A stretch of DNA of 61,285 nt, taken from positions 1 to 61,285 of the forward strand of contig CAZXEH010000010.1 of assembly GCA_964639885.1 (NCBI GenBank), in the 5' to 3' direction. Shown piece after piece: positions 16,852 to 25,049 of the stretch (its first letter is position 1; the number at the start of each line of letters is the position of its first letter). A program made the position numbers and the translations under genes. A model generated the notes under the pieces. It ran no database searches, was not told the origin of the DNA, and saw nothing but the letters and a program-made list of their open reading frames with translations. The stretch comes from JAGNLA01 sp964639885. Its GTDB lineage: Bacteria; Caldisericota; Caldisericia; JAAYUI01.

Positions 16852-19800
16852 ATGAGAAAAATGCTGGTCATTATTGCAATTATGCTTGCATTTGCCGGTC
16901 TCAGTCCGATGAGGGCTGCCGATGACAAATACTACACCCTTTCTGCAACCGTTATGCTTGAGCCAGGGCAATCGGTGAATCTGGAAGTAAAAGACGGACT
17001 TCTGAAGATTGACGGCCTCTACAAACCAGAAGTACCGGCTGTTGTCGGTTCTGCCCCTGATTGGCTGAAAAGTGATCTCGAATTGTCATTTGAAAAGCTC
17101 TCCAAGGCTCCTGACAGGATTGGGAAAGATGCCTACATAACCTGTGCCAACTTTGAAGGCAAGGAAGTACTTGTCATCTCATCGACAGGCAAGAAGCCGA
17201 TAATTCTGACGTTGCCCGATTATGGCAACCTTTCGGGGATTGTGCCTGCGTCTATAGATGTGAACGCAAGAATCGACATCGCAGACATTGATTCGGATGG
17301 CAACCCGGACCTGGTTGTTTGTCCGAAAAATGGCGGCTATTACTACCTCCTTGGGCCAGATTTTGCTGTTTCTACAAAACAGGGCAGCGTCTCGATTGAC
17401 CCTTCAATGGCCAAAACACCGATGTATCCGATGACATCTGCTTCCGGCAATATCGGTTTCAAAGGAGCACCGGAAGGTTTCGGCTATTTTGGTGATAATG
17501 GCGATTTCATAAAATTTGATCAGAACAATTTCGTCATGCCGCTTCCAAACTCATACGGCGCAATGACTTCGTTGGGGTTGTTTTATATCGATGGCAACGG
17601 CGATCTGAGGTTGTTTGACAAGAAACTGACCGGAGTTGCCAAGCCTGTTCCGACCGGTTATTCAGCAAAGACTGAATCGGGATTGCCATCGTTTGATGGA
17701 GAAGTGCACATGGCTTTTGACAAGGGCAGGATTGTTCTCGGAACGCTCGATGGTGATCTGCTTAGCTACACGATTTCAAAAGGTGAATGGAAGAAATCCG
17801 AAGTCAAAACCGGCATCAAATTTGCCGGCAAGCTTTCAGTCCAGATTTCAGACGGAAAGCTCTATTACCTCGATGCCTCCTCCAATAAAATCAAAGTGAC
17901 TGGAGATTCAAGCTGGAGCAAATCTTCGGATACGAAAGCCACATCTGACGCCCCATTTGCTGTCGGTGATGTCGATGGTGACAAAGTGGTTGACATAGCC
18001 GTTGTTTCTGGCAGCAAAATCAACATTCTCTCAGGGTCAGATTTCACAAAACCGATGAAAACAATTGAAGAGTGGATCGAGCGAAAGAAAGACGACAAGG
18101 AAACCGAAAAGATTCCGGTCATTTCAAAGTCATCCAGTCCGGCATTCGGCGATGTTGACGGAGACGGAAGACTCGATCTCCTGGTTGGCGACAAGGATGG
18201 CAGGATTGCAACCTACCTTGGCCCGACATTCAAGAAGTCAGACAACTTTGACTGGCTGGACGTTGGTGATTATGCAGCGCCCCAGTTTGGTGATGCAGAC
18301 GGTGATGGAAACCCTGAATTGCTCATATCAAATGTCGATGGCAGGCTGTTCTGCTACAAGCACAACGGTTCAATCTGGCAGGAGTGGAAGTCTTGGTCGT
18401 TCATTCCAACACCATCGCAAAACGTTGAGTCGGACTACTACAACTCCTACATGCATGATGCACCGCTGGTTCAGTGGAAGGACGATCCGGAAGTTGTAAA
18501 AGCCTACGTTTCCCAGCTCGAAAACTGTGACCCGAAGTGGTTTGACGAGATTGCTTTCGTTGTGGCAAACACATCACCCGAAATCCTGAGAACCATGGCG
18601 AGAATGGGTCAGGCTGACATTATGACCCGCAATGCCAGAACAATTTACGAATATGCCCCATCCCTTCCATATCTGAAACTGGTTGAAAAACCGGATTACA
18701 CAACGATTGTCTATAACATTGGCGGGAAAGATGCAGAATTGCCAAGGGATGATTACTACTGGTACGTTGTCCACCCAAGGATCCTGTTTGAATTGCCGGT
18801 CGGCATCAATTGCTCGTGGTGGGACAAGTCTCAAGAAGATTATGGTATGTCAATCGAGGACTGGTGGAAGCACGAGGAGAACCTCTACCTTGGCAAGCCT
18901 GTTTTCTGGAGAGAAGCTTACAAAGACGACAAAACCTACGGTGAATCTGTGCTCGATGCTGCAAAGAAGTCAAAAACCTATGAAGAGGCAATGAAGAACG
19001 TCTTTTGGCTAAAAGGTCTCGGCAAAGACAGACTCTTTACATTCGGCTACCTGACAAATGACCTCTACCCGTGGCAGATTTACAAAAAACACTACGGCTC
19101 CTGCGGAGAGAATTCGATTGTGTTTGCGTCGATGGCCAGGGCAGCGCTTTTGCCATGTTATGTTGCAATCGACCAGGGCGAAGACCACCAGTGGAACGAG
19201 GTTTGGATGCCAGACGGCTGGCGTCATCTGGAACCGAGCTCCGAGAGGCTGACATGGGATGTTCCATGGATTCCTCCCAATGAAGGCAGAAATCATGACT
19301 CGAAAACAATCTCAGCCATTGTGGGCTGGAGAGGCGACGACTACATGTTTGCCACCACCACTTCGGTTCACGTTCCAGAATCTGACAAAAACTATACAAA
19401 ATCTGGAAAGGGCTACACCGACACCGCCGATGTCACCTTCAGGATTCTTGACTCACAGGATAAACCGGTTGAAGGTGGACTTGTAATAATTAGGTCTGGC
19501 TGGAACAATTCCAACAATGTTGCAATCTGGGGCTACACGGACATTAATGGGAAAACCAGATTTGACCTTGGCTATGAGCCGTATTATGTCATCGATGTGG
19601 TCACTCCTTATGGAATTACAGGCCTTTCGAGGTTTGTAGTAAAAGAGTTAGAAAAATACGAAGTAACATTGAAGGTTCCTGGCAAATCCGACCATGTGAA
19701 CCCGGTCTACGGTGAACCGCCAAACACAGGCGCAAACGTTCTTTTTGAATCGATAAAGGATGAGCAGAGACCGATGAATTTCAGAACCAGCCGTGGTTAT

Positions 19801-20682
19801 AGACTTGGTGGCTATCTCTTTGAGACTTACGGACATCACGGGCCACTGTTCTTCAGGCAACCGATTCCGGCAACACCGGTCACGGTTTCAATCGGTTCAG
19901 GCAAGTACCAGATTGGAGCCGGCAAAAACTTTGGACTTGGAGCCGATCAAACCCTGACAATTTCAAACGATTCCCTTTATACATGGAAAACTGTTACAGT
20001 CAAAATCAATGTTCCGGTCAAGGAATACAAGCTTTCGCTCAACGCCTCGGCCTCAAAAACTGCAGTCAAAAGCGGTGAGAGCTTTGAAATAACAGGAAAA
20101 ATCGATCACTCGTCACCACTTGTGAAGTTCGAGACCTCCTGGGACGGCAAAGTCTGGAAAAATATTCCAGTCCCTGATGGACAATGGTTTGGCGAGTTCA
20201 AAATCACAGTTGAGACCGGCGAGAATGGCCCGATGAGTCCTGGCGACAAGAAGGTTTTCATAAGGTGTTCAGCCCTCAAGCCAGACAAAAACCTTGAAGC
20301 AACATTCGAGATACCGGTGAAGATTGTTTCAACCAACAAGTTTCCAAACCAGCCAATCTATCAGGATGGGCCTGATCCGGTTGCAGATGCCAGGTGGAGA
20401 CTTGTGGATTTCACAATCCCCGAGGGTGAAAAATATCTGCTGATCCAGACCGATTCAAAAACTCCAAACCTTGATCTGGACATGTTCCTGTACCTGGACT
20501 CAAACGGGAACGGCAAGGTTGACAAAGGGGAAGACATTGCGAATTCAGCCGGTGGTTCGGCATTTGAAAGGATACTGCTTCAGGAACCGAGGAAAGGCCC
20601 TTACATCCTCATAATCCACGGTTATTCGGTGCCCGATGATTCGAGGTTTGACCTGAAACTCTCCTGCGCACCAACTTGGTAA
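16852..20682 (+). CDS. Giant secreted FG-GAP and transglutaminase-like protein with PPC-like C-terminus, copy 2
   Basis: A 1276-residue paralogue of the upstream protein, co-linear with it and closely similar throughout. It has a signal peptide (LVIIAIMLAFAGLSPMRAA), FG-GAP/VCBS calcium loops (DVDGDGRLDLLVGD, DADGDGNPELLIS), and a transglutaminase-like core with Cys 751, His 779 and Glu 794 in place of the usual Asp. Beta domains follow. It adds about 110 residues at the C-terminus that resemble the bacterial pre-peptidase C-terminal (PPC) domain and contain a calcium loop, DSNGNGKVDKGED. AAAGGAG precedes ATG 16852. The protein is presumably extracellular or cell-surface bound. The conserved Cys/His with Glu in both copies suggests a subfamily trait, not decay. 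Confidence 0.82.
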   Translation: MRKMLVIIAIMLAFAGLSPMRAADDKYYTLSATVMLEPGQSVNLEVKDGLLKIDGLYKPEVPAVVGSAPDWLKSDLELSFEKLSKAPDRIGKDAYITCANFEGKEVLVISSTGKKPIILTLPDYGNLSGIVPASIDVNARIDIADIDSDGNPDLVVCPKNGGYYYLLGPDFAVSTKQGSVSIDPSMAKTPMYPMTSASGNIGFKGAPEGFGYFGDNGDFIKFDQNNFVMPLPNSYGAMTSLGLFYIDGNGDLRLFDKKLTGVAKPVPTGYSAKTESGLPSFDGEVHMAFDKGRIVLGTLDGDLLSYTISKGEWKKSEVKTGIKFAGKLSVQISDGKLYYLDASSNKIKVTGDSSWSKSSDTKATSDAPFAVGDVDGDKVVDIAVVSGSKINILSGSDFTKPMKTIEEWIERKKDDKETEKIPVISKSSSPAFGDVDGDGRLDLLVGDKDGRIATYLGPTFKKSDNFDWLDVGDYAAPQFGDADGDGNPELLISNVDGRLFCYKHNGSIWQEWKSWSFIPTPSQNVESDYYNSYMHDAPLVQWKDDPEVVKAYVSQLENCDPKWFDEIAFVVANTSPEILRTMARMGQADIMTRNARTIYEYAPSLPYLKLVEKPDYTTIVYNIGGKDAELPRDDYYWYVVHPRILFELPVGINCSWWDKSQEDYGMSIEDWWKHEENLYLGKPVFWREAYKDDKTYGESVLDAAKKSKTYEEAMKNVFWLKGLGKDRLFTFGYLTNDLYPWQIYKKHYGSCGENSIVFASMARAALLPCYVAIDQGEDHQWNEVWMPDGWRHLEPSSERLTWDVPWIPPNEGRNHDSKTISAIVGWRGDDYMFATTTSVHVPESDKNYTKSGKGYTDTADVTFRILDSQDKPVEGGLVIIRSGWNNSNNVAIWGYTDINGKTRFDLGYEPYYVIDVVTPYGITGLSRFVVKELEKYEVTLKVPGKSDHVNPVYGEPPNTGANVLFESIKDEQRPMNFRTSRGYRLGGYLFETYGHHGPLFFRQPIPATPVTVSIGSGKYQIGAGKNFGLGADQTLTISNDSLYTWKTVTVKINVPVKEYKLSLNASASKTAVKSGESFEITGKIDHSSPLVKFETSWDGKVWKNIPVPDGQWFGEFKITVETGENGPMSPGDKKVFIRCSALKPDKNLEATFEIPVKIVSTNKFPNQPIYQDGPDPVADARWRLVDFTIPEGEKYLLIQTDSKTPNLDLDMFLYLDSNGNGKVDKGEDIANSAGGSAFERILLQEPRKGPYILIIHGYSVPDDSRFDLKLSCAPTW

Positions 20683-20698
20683 GGCATCAATTATGCAA

Positions 20699-20733
20699 AA
20701 AAGCCGGACATTGTTTGTCCGGCTTTTGTTTTT
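20699..20733 (+). terminator. Strong bidirectional terminator
   Basis: A 12-bp perfect stem, AAAAGCCGGACA (20699-20710) and TGTCCGGCTTTT (20716-20727), with a TTGTT loop and T-rich flank. It ends the transglutaminase-like gene before the tRNA promoter. Confidence 0.92.
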
Positions 20734-20736
20734 ATG

Positions 20737-20765
20737 TTGACTTGCGCTTGTTTGGGTTTTATATT
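20737..20765 (+). promoter_or_regulatory. tRNA-Arg promoter
   Basis: TTGACT at 20737-20742 and TATATT at 20760-20765 with the ideal 17-base spacer. The start would be near 20772, seven bases before the mature tRNA 5' end. Confidence 0.75.
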
Positions 20766-20778
20766 GACTAAACTTTGT

Positions 20779-20852
20779 GCGCCCGTAGCTCAACTGGACA
20801 GAGTGGCGGCCTCCGGAGCCGCAGGTTAGGGGTTCGAATCCCCTCGGGCGCG
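20779..20852 (+). tRNA. tRNA-Arg (anticodon CCG)
   Basis: A complete cloverleaf: acceptor GCGCCCG paired with CGGGCGC, D-stem GCTC/GAGT, anticodon stem GCGGC/GCCGC closing the loop CTCCGGA with anticodon CCG, and T-stem AGGGG/CCCCT with TTCGAAT loop. The discriminator is G and CCA is not encoded. It reads CGG codons. The last 27 bases are also the antisense of the 3' end of the McsA-like gene. Confidence 0.95.
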
Positions 20853-21302
20853 TAACGACCAGGCTTTCAGTGACATTATCTGATCTCTTATTTTTGCCGC
20901 GTCTTCATATCGCTCTTCAAGAATTGCCCTGTTGAGATCGTCGATGAGCGACTCCATCGTTATGTGTCCCTGTTCGAAATCATCCATCAGCTTGCCCAAC
21001 GATGTTTTGAAGGAAGAGTAGCAGGAATCGCATCCCTTGTATCCTGACTGGACGAAATGGCTGAATCTTTTCCCGCACTTTGGGCAGATGGTTTCGGTTG
21101 TGGACTTGTTCTCAATGCTGCTGGTGATCATCTCAAGCCAGTCCGGCATCTGCTTTCCGCCGAATGCGGCCGAGTTTCTCCTTGAGTCCAGCATTTTTTT
21201 GGCACAGTCATCGCAGACGTGCAGTTCAAGAACCTTGTAGGCTCCGAGCACCTGGATGTAGTGGCCGTTTGCTTCTTTCTGTTTACAAATCTGGCACAGC
21301 AT
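20826..21302 (-). CDS. mcsA: McsA-like protein with UVR motif
   Basis: A 158-residue protein with two zinc pairs at the N-terminus (CQIC and CDDC), a second set CPKC and CDSC in the middle, and a C-terminal UVR motif (ILEERYEDAAKIRDQIMSL). This is the layout of McsA, the zinc protein that activates the arginine kinase McsB and serves the ClpC protease. No mcsB or ctsR is adjacent; clpC lies about 23 kb away. AAAGGA precedes the ATG. The last nine codons and the stop lie inside the tRNA-Arg gene on the opposite strand, ending the protein with RARGDSNP, the usual result of reading through an antisense T-arm. Confidence 0.8.
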   Translation of the reverse strand: MLCQICKQKEANGHYIQVLGAYKVLELHVCDDCAKKMLDSRRNSAAFGGKQMPDWLEMITSSIENKSTTETICPKCGKRFSHFVQSGYKGCDSCYSSFKTSLGKLMDDFEQGHITMESLIDDLNRAILEERYEDAAKIRDQIMSLKAWSLRARGDSNP

Positions 21303-21343
21303 CTATAATTCCTTTGATATCAATTATAAGGAGTGTCGGTAAA

Positions 21344-21685
21344 TTGTCCACAAGATTGGGTTTTGACCTTGTAAACATAGGCAGAATCAGGCAAATCACA
21401 GCAAAAACCCCACGCATACTTAATAGATTGTTTACTGAAAATGAACTGGTCTATTCGAAACAATTTTCGGATGAGGCCCCTCACCTGGCTGCCTGTTTTT
21501 GTGCAAAGGAAGCCTATTTCAAGGCACTTGGCACAGGGCTGGACACTCACAGATGGAAAGATGTCGAATTGCTCCACAAGACAAACGGAGAGCCATATTT
21601 GGAGTTTCTTGGAAAACCGATATCTGGTCAGGTTTCAATCTCTCATACCGACGATATCGCCGGTGCTGTCGTGATCCTTTTCTGA
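21344..21685 (+). CDS. acpS: Holo-[acyl-carrier-protein] synthase
   Basis: AcpS transfers 4'-phosphopantetheine from CoA to acyl carrier protein in lipid synthesis. The core motifs are present: GFDLVNIGRI with the magnesium-binding Asp at residue 8, and FCAKEAYFKALGTG. I placed the start at TTG 21344, ten bases after AAGGAG, giving 113 residues, typical for the family. A longer reading frame upstream lacks family similarity and overlaps the divergent mcsA-like gene. The two genes share a 41-base intergenic region. Confidence 0.88.
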   Translation: MSTRLGFDLVNIGRIRQITAKTPRILNRLFTENELVYSKQFSDEAPHLAACFCAKEAYFKALGTGLDTHRWKDVELLHKTNGEPYLEFLGKPISGQVSISHTDDIAGAVVILF

Positions 21686-21701
21686 TACTGCACACAAAAC
21701 A

Positions 21702-21729
21702 AAAACGGGGCTTTGTTAAGCCCCGTTTT
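21702..21729. terminator. Bidirectional terminator between acpS and a surface-protein gene
   Basis: A 12-bp perfect stem, AAAACGGGGCTT (21702-21713) and AAGCCCCGTTTT (21718-21729), with a 4-base loop and A/T tracts on both sides. It serves the converging genes acpS and 21747-24875. Confidence 0.93.
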
Positions 21730-21746
21730 TTATTGGTGAAACCGAG

Positions 21747-24700
21747 TTATTTCTTGGTTGGATCAGGGTAGGTGATCGTGATCATTCTTTGAACTGGATC
21801 GTAAGCCACCTTTGCCCCAAGACTGTCAGCAACAAATTTTAGTGGAAGCAGAGTTTTGTTTCCAACAATTACAGGATAAAGCTTCCCTTTTGGATCCAAA
21901 GGTACCTCTTTCCCGTCGATCTTCGCTTTTTTATTCTTAATCTGCAGTTCAACAGTTTTAGTTTTTCCACCAGGCAGTGATTGTTTTATGGGTATAGTTT
22001 TTGTCTCTGCAATCCAACCAACTTCGCAGAATAAAACTGTTGCAACATCTTTGATGGGCATGAAGGTGTTCCCCTGAAGATCTTTTGGCAGAGGATCACC
22101 TGACATCGGCGCAGTTGCAAGCACCGATCTTACGCCATTGACCATCATTGTTTTCTGGCCAAGCCAGAGGTTGATGACCGTTGGTGAGCCATAGATCGTG
22201 AATGTGTAGGTCTGTTCGTTGCCAGCTTCATCGGAAGCCTTGATTTCGATTGTGTTTTCACCCTTTTTTGCAATCTTGACAAACGACGAGAAGATAGCTC
22301 TTCTTTCGTCCAGCTGCTCAACAAGGTTTGCAATCGAGTTGTTTGCAAACAGAGTGGCCGAGATTTCGGATTCGAATTTGACTTCAATCTCTTTGCCGAC
22401 ATCGAAGTAGTCGCCATAAACCGGGTAGATCATCTTGACATCAGGCGGTGTCTTGTCGTAGGTCACTTCGAGTTCAAGAGTCGTTGATTTCCATCCGGCC
22501 TGGTCTTCGGCAACGATTTTGTAGGTGTAGACACCTTCTTTGTCGAAAGTGATTTCTTTTATGAATATGCCGGCATCCTCATTGAGTATTGCGCCTTCAG
22601 GCTTCATTTCCTTGACGACCGGCTGAACGACATCGACCTTTTCGTCGTTGATGTAAACATCAGGAACGACATAAGGAGAAGTGTCCTTGTCACCGTATTT
22701 GAGCAGTTCAGACGGATCAGCCAGACCGATGATGGTAAGCTTGTTCTGCTTGATGATGATTTTCTTTGATCCCGGTTCCTTCAGTGACAGCGTTGGAGAG
22801 TTTGTGTCGACCTTGAATTCGAATGATCTGACCTCTTCGTTGCCGTATGCGTCAAGGGCCTGCCAGTGGAGCATGTCTAGCCTCTGCTGGTCGGCGATTG
22901 CAAGCGGTTTTCCGATCTGCCAGTCGATGGCTTTGTCAGTGTCGTTGTTCCACCACATTTTGACTGTTGCGGTTGGTGAATTAACGGTGAAGTCAATTGC
23001 TGGCGGAACTTTGAACCAGCCGTCTTTTCCGTCAGGTTTGGCTTCGATCCAGATGGTGTTGCCATTGCCGTCGGTACCGTTTGCCTTGAGGATTTTGAGG
23101 GTTGAAACCGGAAGGGGCGGCGCAATGAAGAATGTTTCAGATTCACCACCTGTCGGGTCTTTGGACGATGAAATCTTGATGATGTGTTTGTCGCTTGAAT
23201 CTGGCGGGTTTTTGACTCCACATTCTCTGCTGATGAGAATCTTGAATTCTCCACCGTTTTCGATTCTTTGCGGCATGGTCAGTGTCAGAGTGCTGCCTGA
23301 ACCATTTGCAGTTGCAGGAACGCCGCCAATTGTAATGCAACCATCAAATGATGCCGGAATGACCGTTCCTTCAGGGAATGTGAGAACCATCTTGTCACCG
23401 ACTTCAAGTGGGCCTATGTAGGCAAGGGTTCCTACAAGTTCCCATACGGCAACTTCGGAAGCGTTCATCGGAGTGACTTTCACTGAGTCGATTGACATCT
23501 TTTTGACATAGATCGAATATGGATCGGTTGGGAAAGTGCCATCGACGACCTGTCCTGAGAACTTGATTATATAGTCGCCAGGATTTTCGGGATTTTTGAT
23601 CTTTGCGTCCTTGGTGAACTCAATCATTATCGAACCAGGCTTTATGATTGTTGGTGAGTAGATTCTTACCTTCTTTTCCTCGGCAACAACGCCCGGTTTC
23701 TGTTTGCACGGAATGCCGTTGATGATTACTGAATCCTGTTTGATGTAAGCTGGAATGGTCGTTTCCTTTGGGAATATAATTTCGATCATGTCGTTTTCGT
23801 TGAGTGACTTTGGGAAATCAACACTGAACTTGTACGAGGCGACCTGGCCAGCGTATGGCGGGTCAACCTGCGGTTTCTGTCCCGCACGAACGATTGTGAA
23901 TGGTTTTGAGTCAATTGGATCGGGTTCAAAATCTGTTCTGATCTGGATGACGTAATCGCCTTTTGTTGTGGTGTTTCTGATGCCTGCTTTTTCCGAGATG
24001 TCGACGTTTACTTCGCCAAGGTTTTCAATGTCGAGGGGAGTGATGAAAGAGAATGATGACGATGGAATGTGGACCGATGGTTCGACTGCAAGCGGTCTGC
24101 CGTTGATCTTGACCAGATTGGTGTCGATCTTTTCCGGCAACATAGTTCCCTTCGGGAAAACCATTGAGATCCTTGATGTCGATCTGTCAAGCGATCCGCC
24201 CTCGCCAACGTGGAAACGGATGTTGTAACCGGATTTTTCACCTATTGCCGGGTTTGTGAGGGTTACAGTTGCCGGTTCGATGGTTGATTTCACAACCGTT
24301 ATTTCATTGCTGTAGACTGTGTCCTGCTCTGAATGCGTTCTGATTCCGATCCTGTACTTGCCCGGAGTATTGGAATTTTTAAAACCTGCGCGTGCTGCAA
24401 CTGTGATTGGGATTGGGTCGTATGGGCCATTTGGCTCAAGTTTTATGTGAGACCAGAAAGTGATGGAATTTTCCGAGTCAAGACCATACTTCCTTTTGTA
24501 ATCCGGGTTTGTGCGCTTGTTTGTTTTTATGACCGGTAGACCCTGACATTTTGTACAGGGAGAGGTGGCAAGATAGATTGAATTGAGAATTCTTTCAAGC
24601 TCGTTGGATTCTGCATCTGACAGGCCTGAGCCTGGTTTTGCGGTATCCGGCATTGTCCAGTCATCCGGGAAGATGATGGTTATCCAGCCGTGAATCTCAA

Positions 24701-24875
24701 CGGTTTGATTGATATCAATCTCAATTTTGTAGGTTGACGCTACGCCCACCTGCGGTGGCTTGAAATAGGTCACTCTGACCGATGTTAACTTTGCATTTGC
24801 TGATGGCGCTGACGGAAGTGCAACCTGGGCTGCAACGAAGATAAGTGCCAGCGTGGCAAGAAGTAGTTTTTTCAC
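21747..24875 (-). CDS. Secreted multi-repeat protein with copper-amine-oxidase-N1-type C-terminal domain
   Basis: A 1042-residue protein. The start is GTG 24875 after GGAG and opens a signal peptide (KKLLLATLALIFVAAQVALP). Residues about 30-560 contain at least four repeats of roughly 110-130 residues, each with a core like ITIIFPDDWTMP, VSMVFPKGTMLP, IEIIFPKETTIP or MVLTFPEGTVIP, followed by an Ile-Asn-Gly-x-Pro segment. Two Ig-like domains follow. The last 130 residues (MMVNGVRSVLATAP, then TLLPLKFVADSLGAKVAYD) match the copper amine oxidase N1 domain, a common wall- or surface-associated module that does not imply oxidase activity. It is probably an S-layer or stalk-type surface protein. 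I do not recognise the repeat family by name. Confidence 0.75.
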   Translation of the reverse strand: MKKLLLATLALIFVAAQVALPSAPSANAKLTSVRVTYFKPPQVGVASTYKIEIDINQTVEIHGWITIIFPDDWTMPDTAKPGSGLSDAESNELERILNSIYLATSPCTKCQGLPVIKTNKRTNPDYKRKYGLDSENSITFWSHIKLEPNGPYDPIPITVAARAGFKNSNTPGKYRIGIRTHSEQDTVYSNEITVVKSTIEPATVTLTNPAIGEKSGYNIRFHVGEGGSLDRSTSRISMVFPKGTMLPEKIDTNLVKINGRPLAVEPSVHIPSSSFSFITPLDIENLGEVNVDISEKAGIRNTTTKGDYVIQIRTDFEPDPIDSKPFTIVRAGQKPQVDPPYAGQVASYKFSVDFPKSLNENDMIEIIFPKETTIPAYIKQDSVIINGIPCKQKPGVVAEEKKVRIYSPTIIKPGSIMIEFTKDAKIKNPENPGDYIIKFSGQVVDGTFPTDPYSIYVKKMSIDSVKVTPMNASEVAVWELVGTLAYIGPLEVGDKMVLTFPEGTVIPASFDGCITIGGVPATANGSGSTLTLTMPQRIENGGEFKILISRECGVKNPPDSSDKHIIKISSSKDPTGGESETFFIAPPLPVSTLKILKANGTDGNGNTIWIEAKPDGKDGWFKVPPAIDFTVNSPTATVKMWWNNDTDKAIDWQIGKPLAIADQQRLDMLHWQALDAYGNEEVRSFEFKVDTNSPTLSLKEPGSKKIIIKQNKLTIIGLADPSELLKYGDKDTSPYVVPDVYINDEKVDVVQPVVKEMKPEGAILNEDAGIFIKEITFDKEGVYTYKIVAEDQAGWKSTTLELEVTYDKTPPDVKMIYPVYGDYFDVGKEIEVKFESEISATLFANNSIANLVEQLDERRAIFSSFVKIAKKGENTIEIKASDEAGNEQTYTFTIYGSPTVINLWLGQKTMMVNGVRSVLATAPMSGDPLPKDLQGNTFMPIKDVATVLFCEVGWIAETKTIPIKQSLPGGKTKTVELQIKNKKAKIDGKEVPLDPKGKLYPVIVGNKTLLPLKFVADSLGAKVAYDPVQRMITITYPDPTKK

Positions 24876-25001
24876 GAATAAACTCCTTTCAGTACTTAAA
24901 TATTGAGCAACTAATATTCAATCACAAGTGGCAAGCAGTTAAGAATTGCAGTAATGATGAAACAAAAATGTAACTTGTGTTAATGATTGTAAAATAAAAA
25001 C

Positions 25002-25028
25002 AAAAGCCCCGGAAACCTGACCGGGGCT
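25002..25028 (-). terminator. Terminator after the NHL-repeat surface protein gene
   Basis: On the minus strand AGCCCCGG and CCGGGGCT (25005-25012 and 25021-25028) form an 8-bp stem followed by a T-rich tract. Confidence 0.88.
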
Positions 25029-25049
25029 GATTTTATTTCGACTGACTGC

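Noticed and set aside
20740..20860. tRNA as an integration site with a nearby mobile element
   Set aside because: No integrase, no direct repeat of the tRNA 3' end and no foreign gene block was found next to tRNA-Arg.
21164..21343. N-terminal extension of AcpS from ATG 21164
   Set aside because: The extension lies antisense to the mcsA-like gene, shows no family similarity, and AcpS motifs start right after the TTG at 21344 with a ribosome binding site.
22681..23421. Long plus-strand ORF opposite the surface-protein gene
   Set aside because: Low-complexity Ser/Leu/Pro-rich translation typical of an antisense shadow of a repetitive coding sequence.
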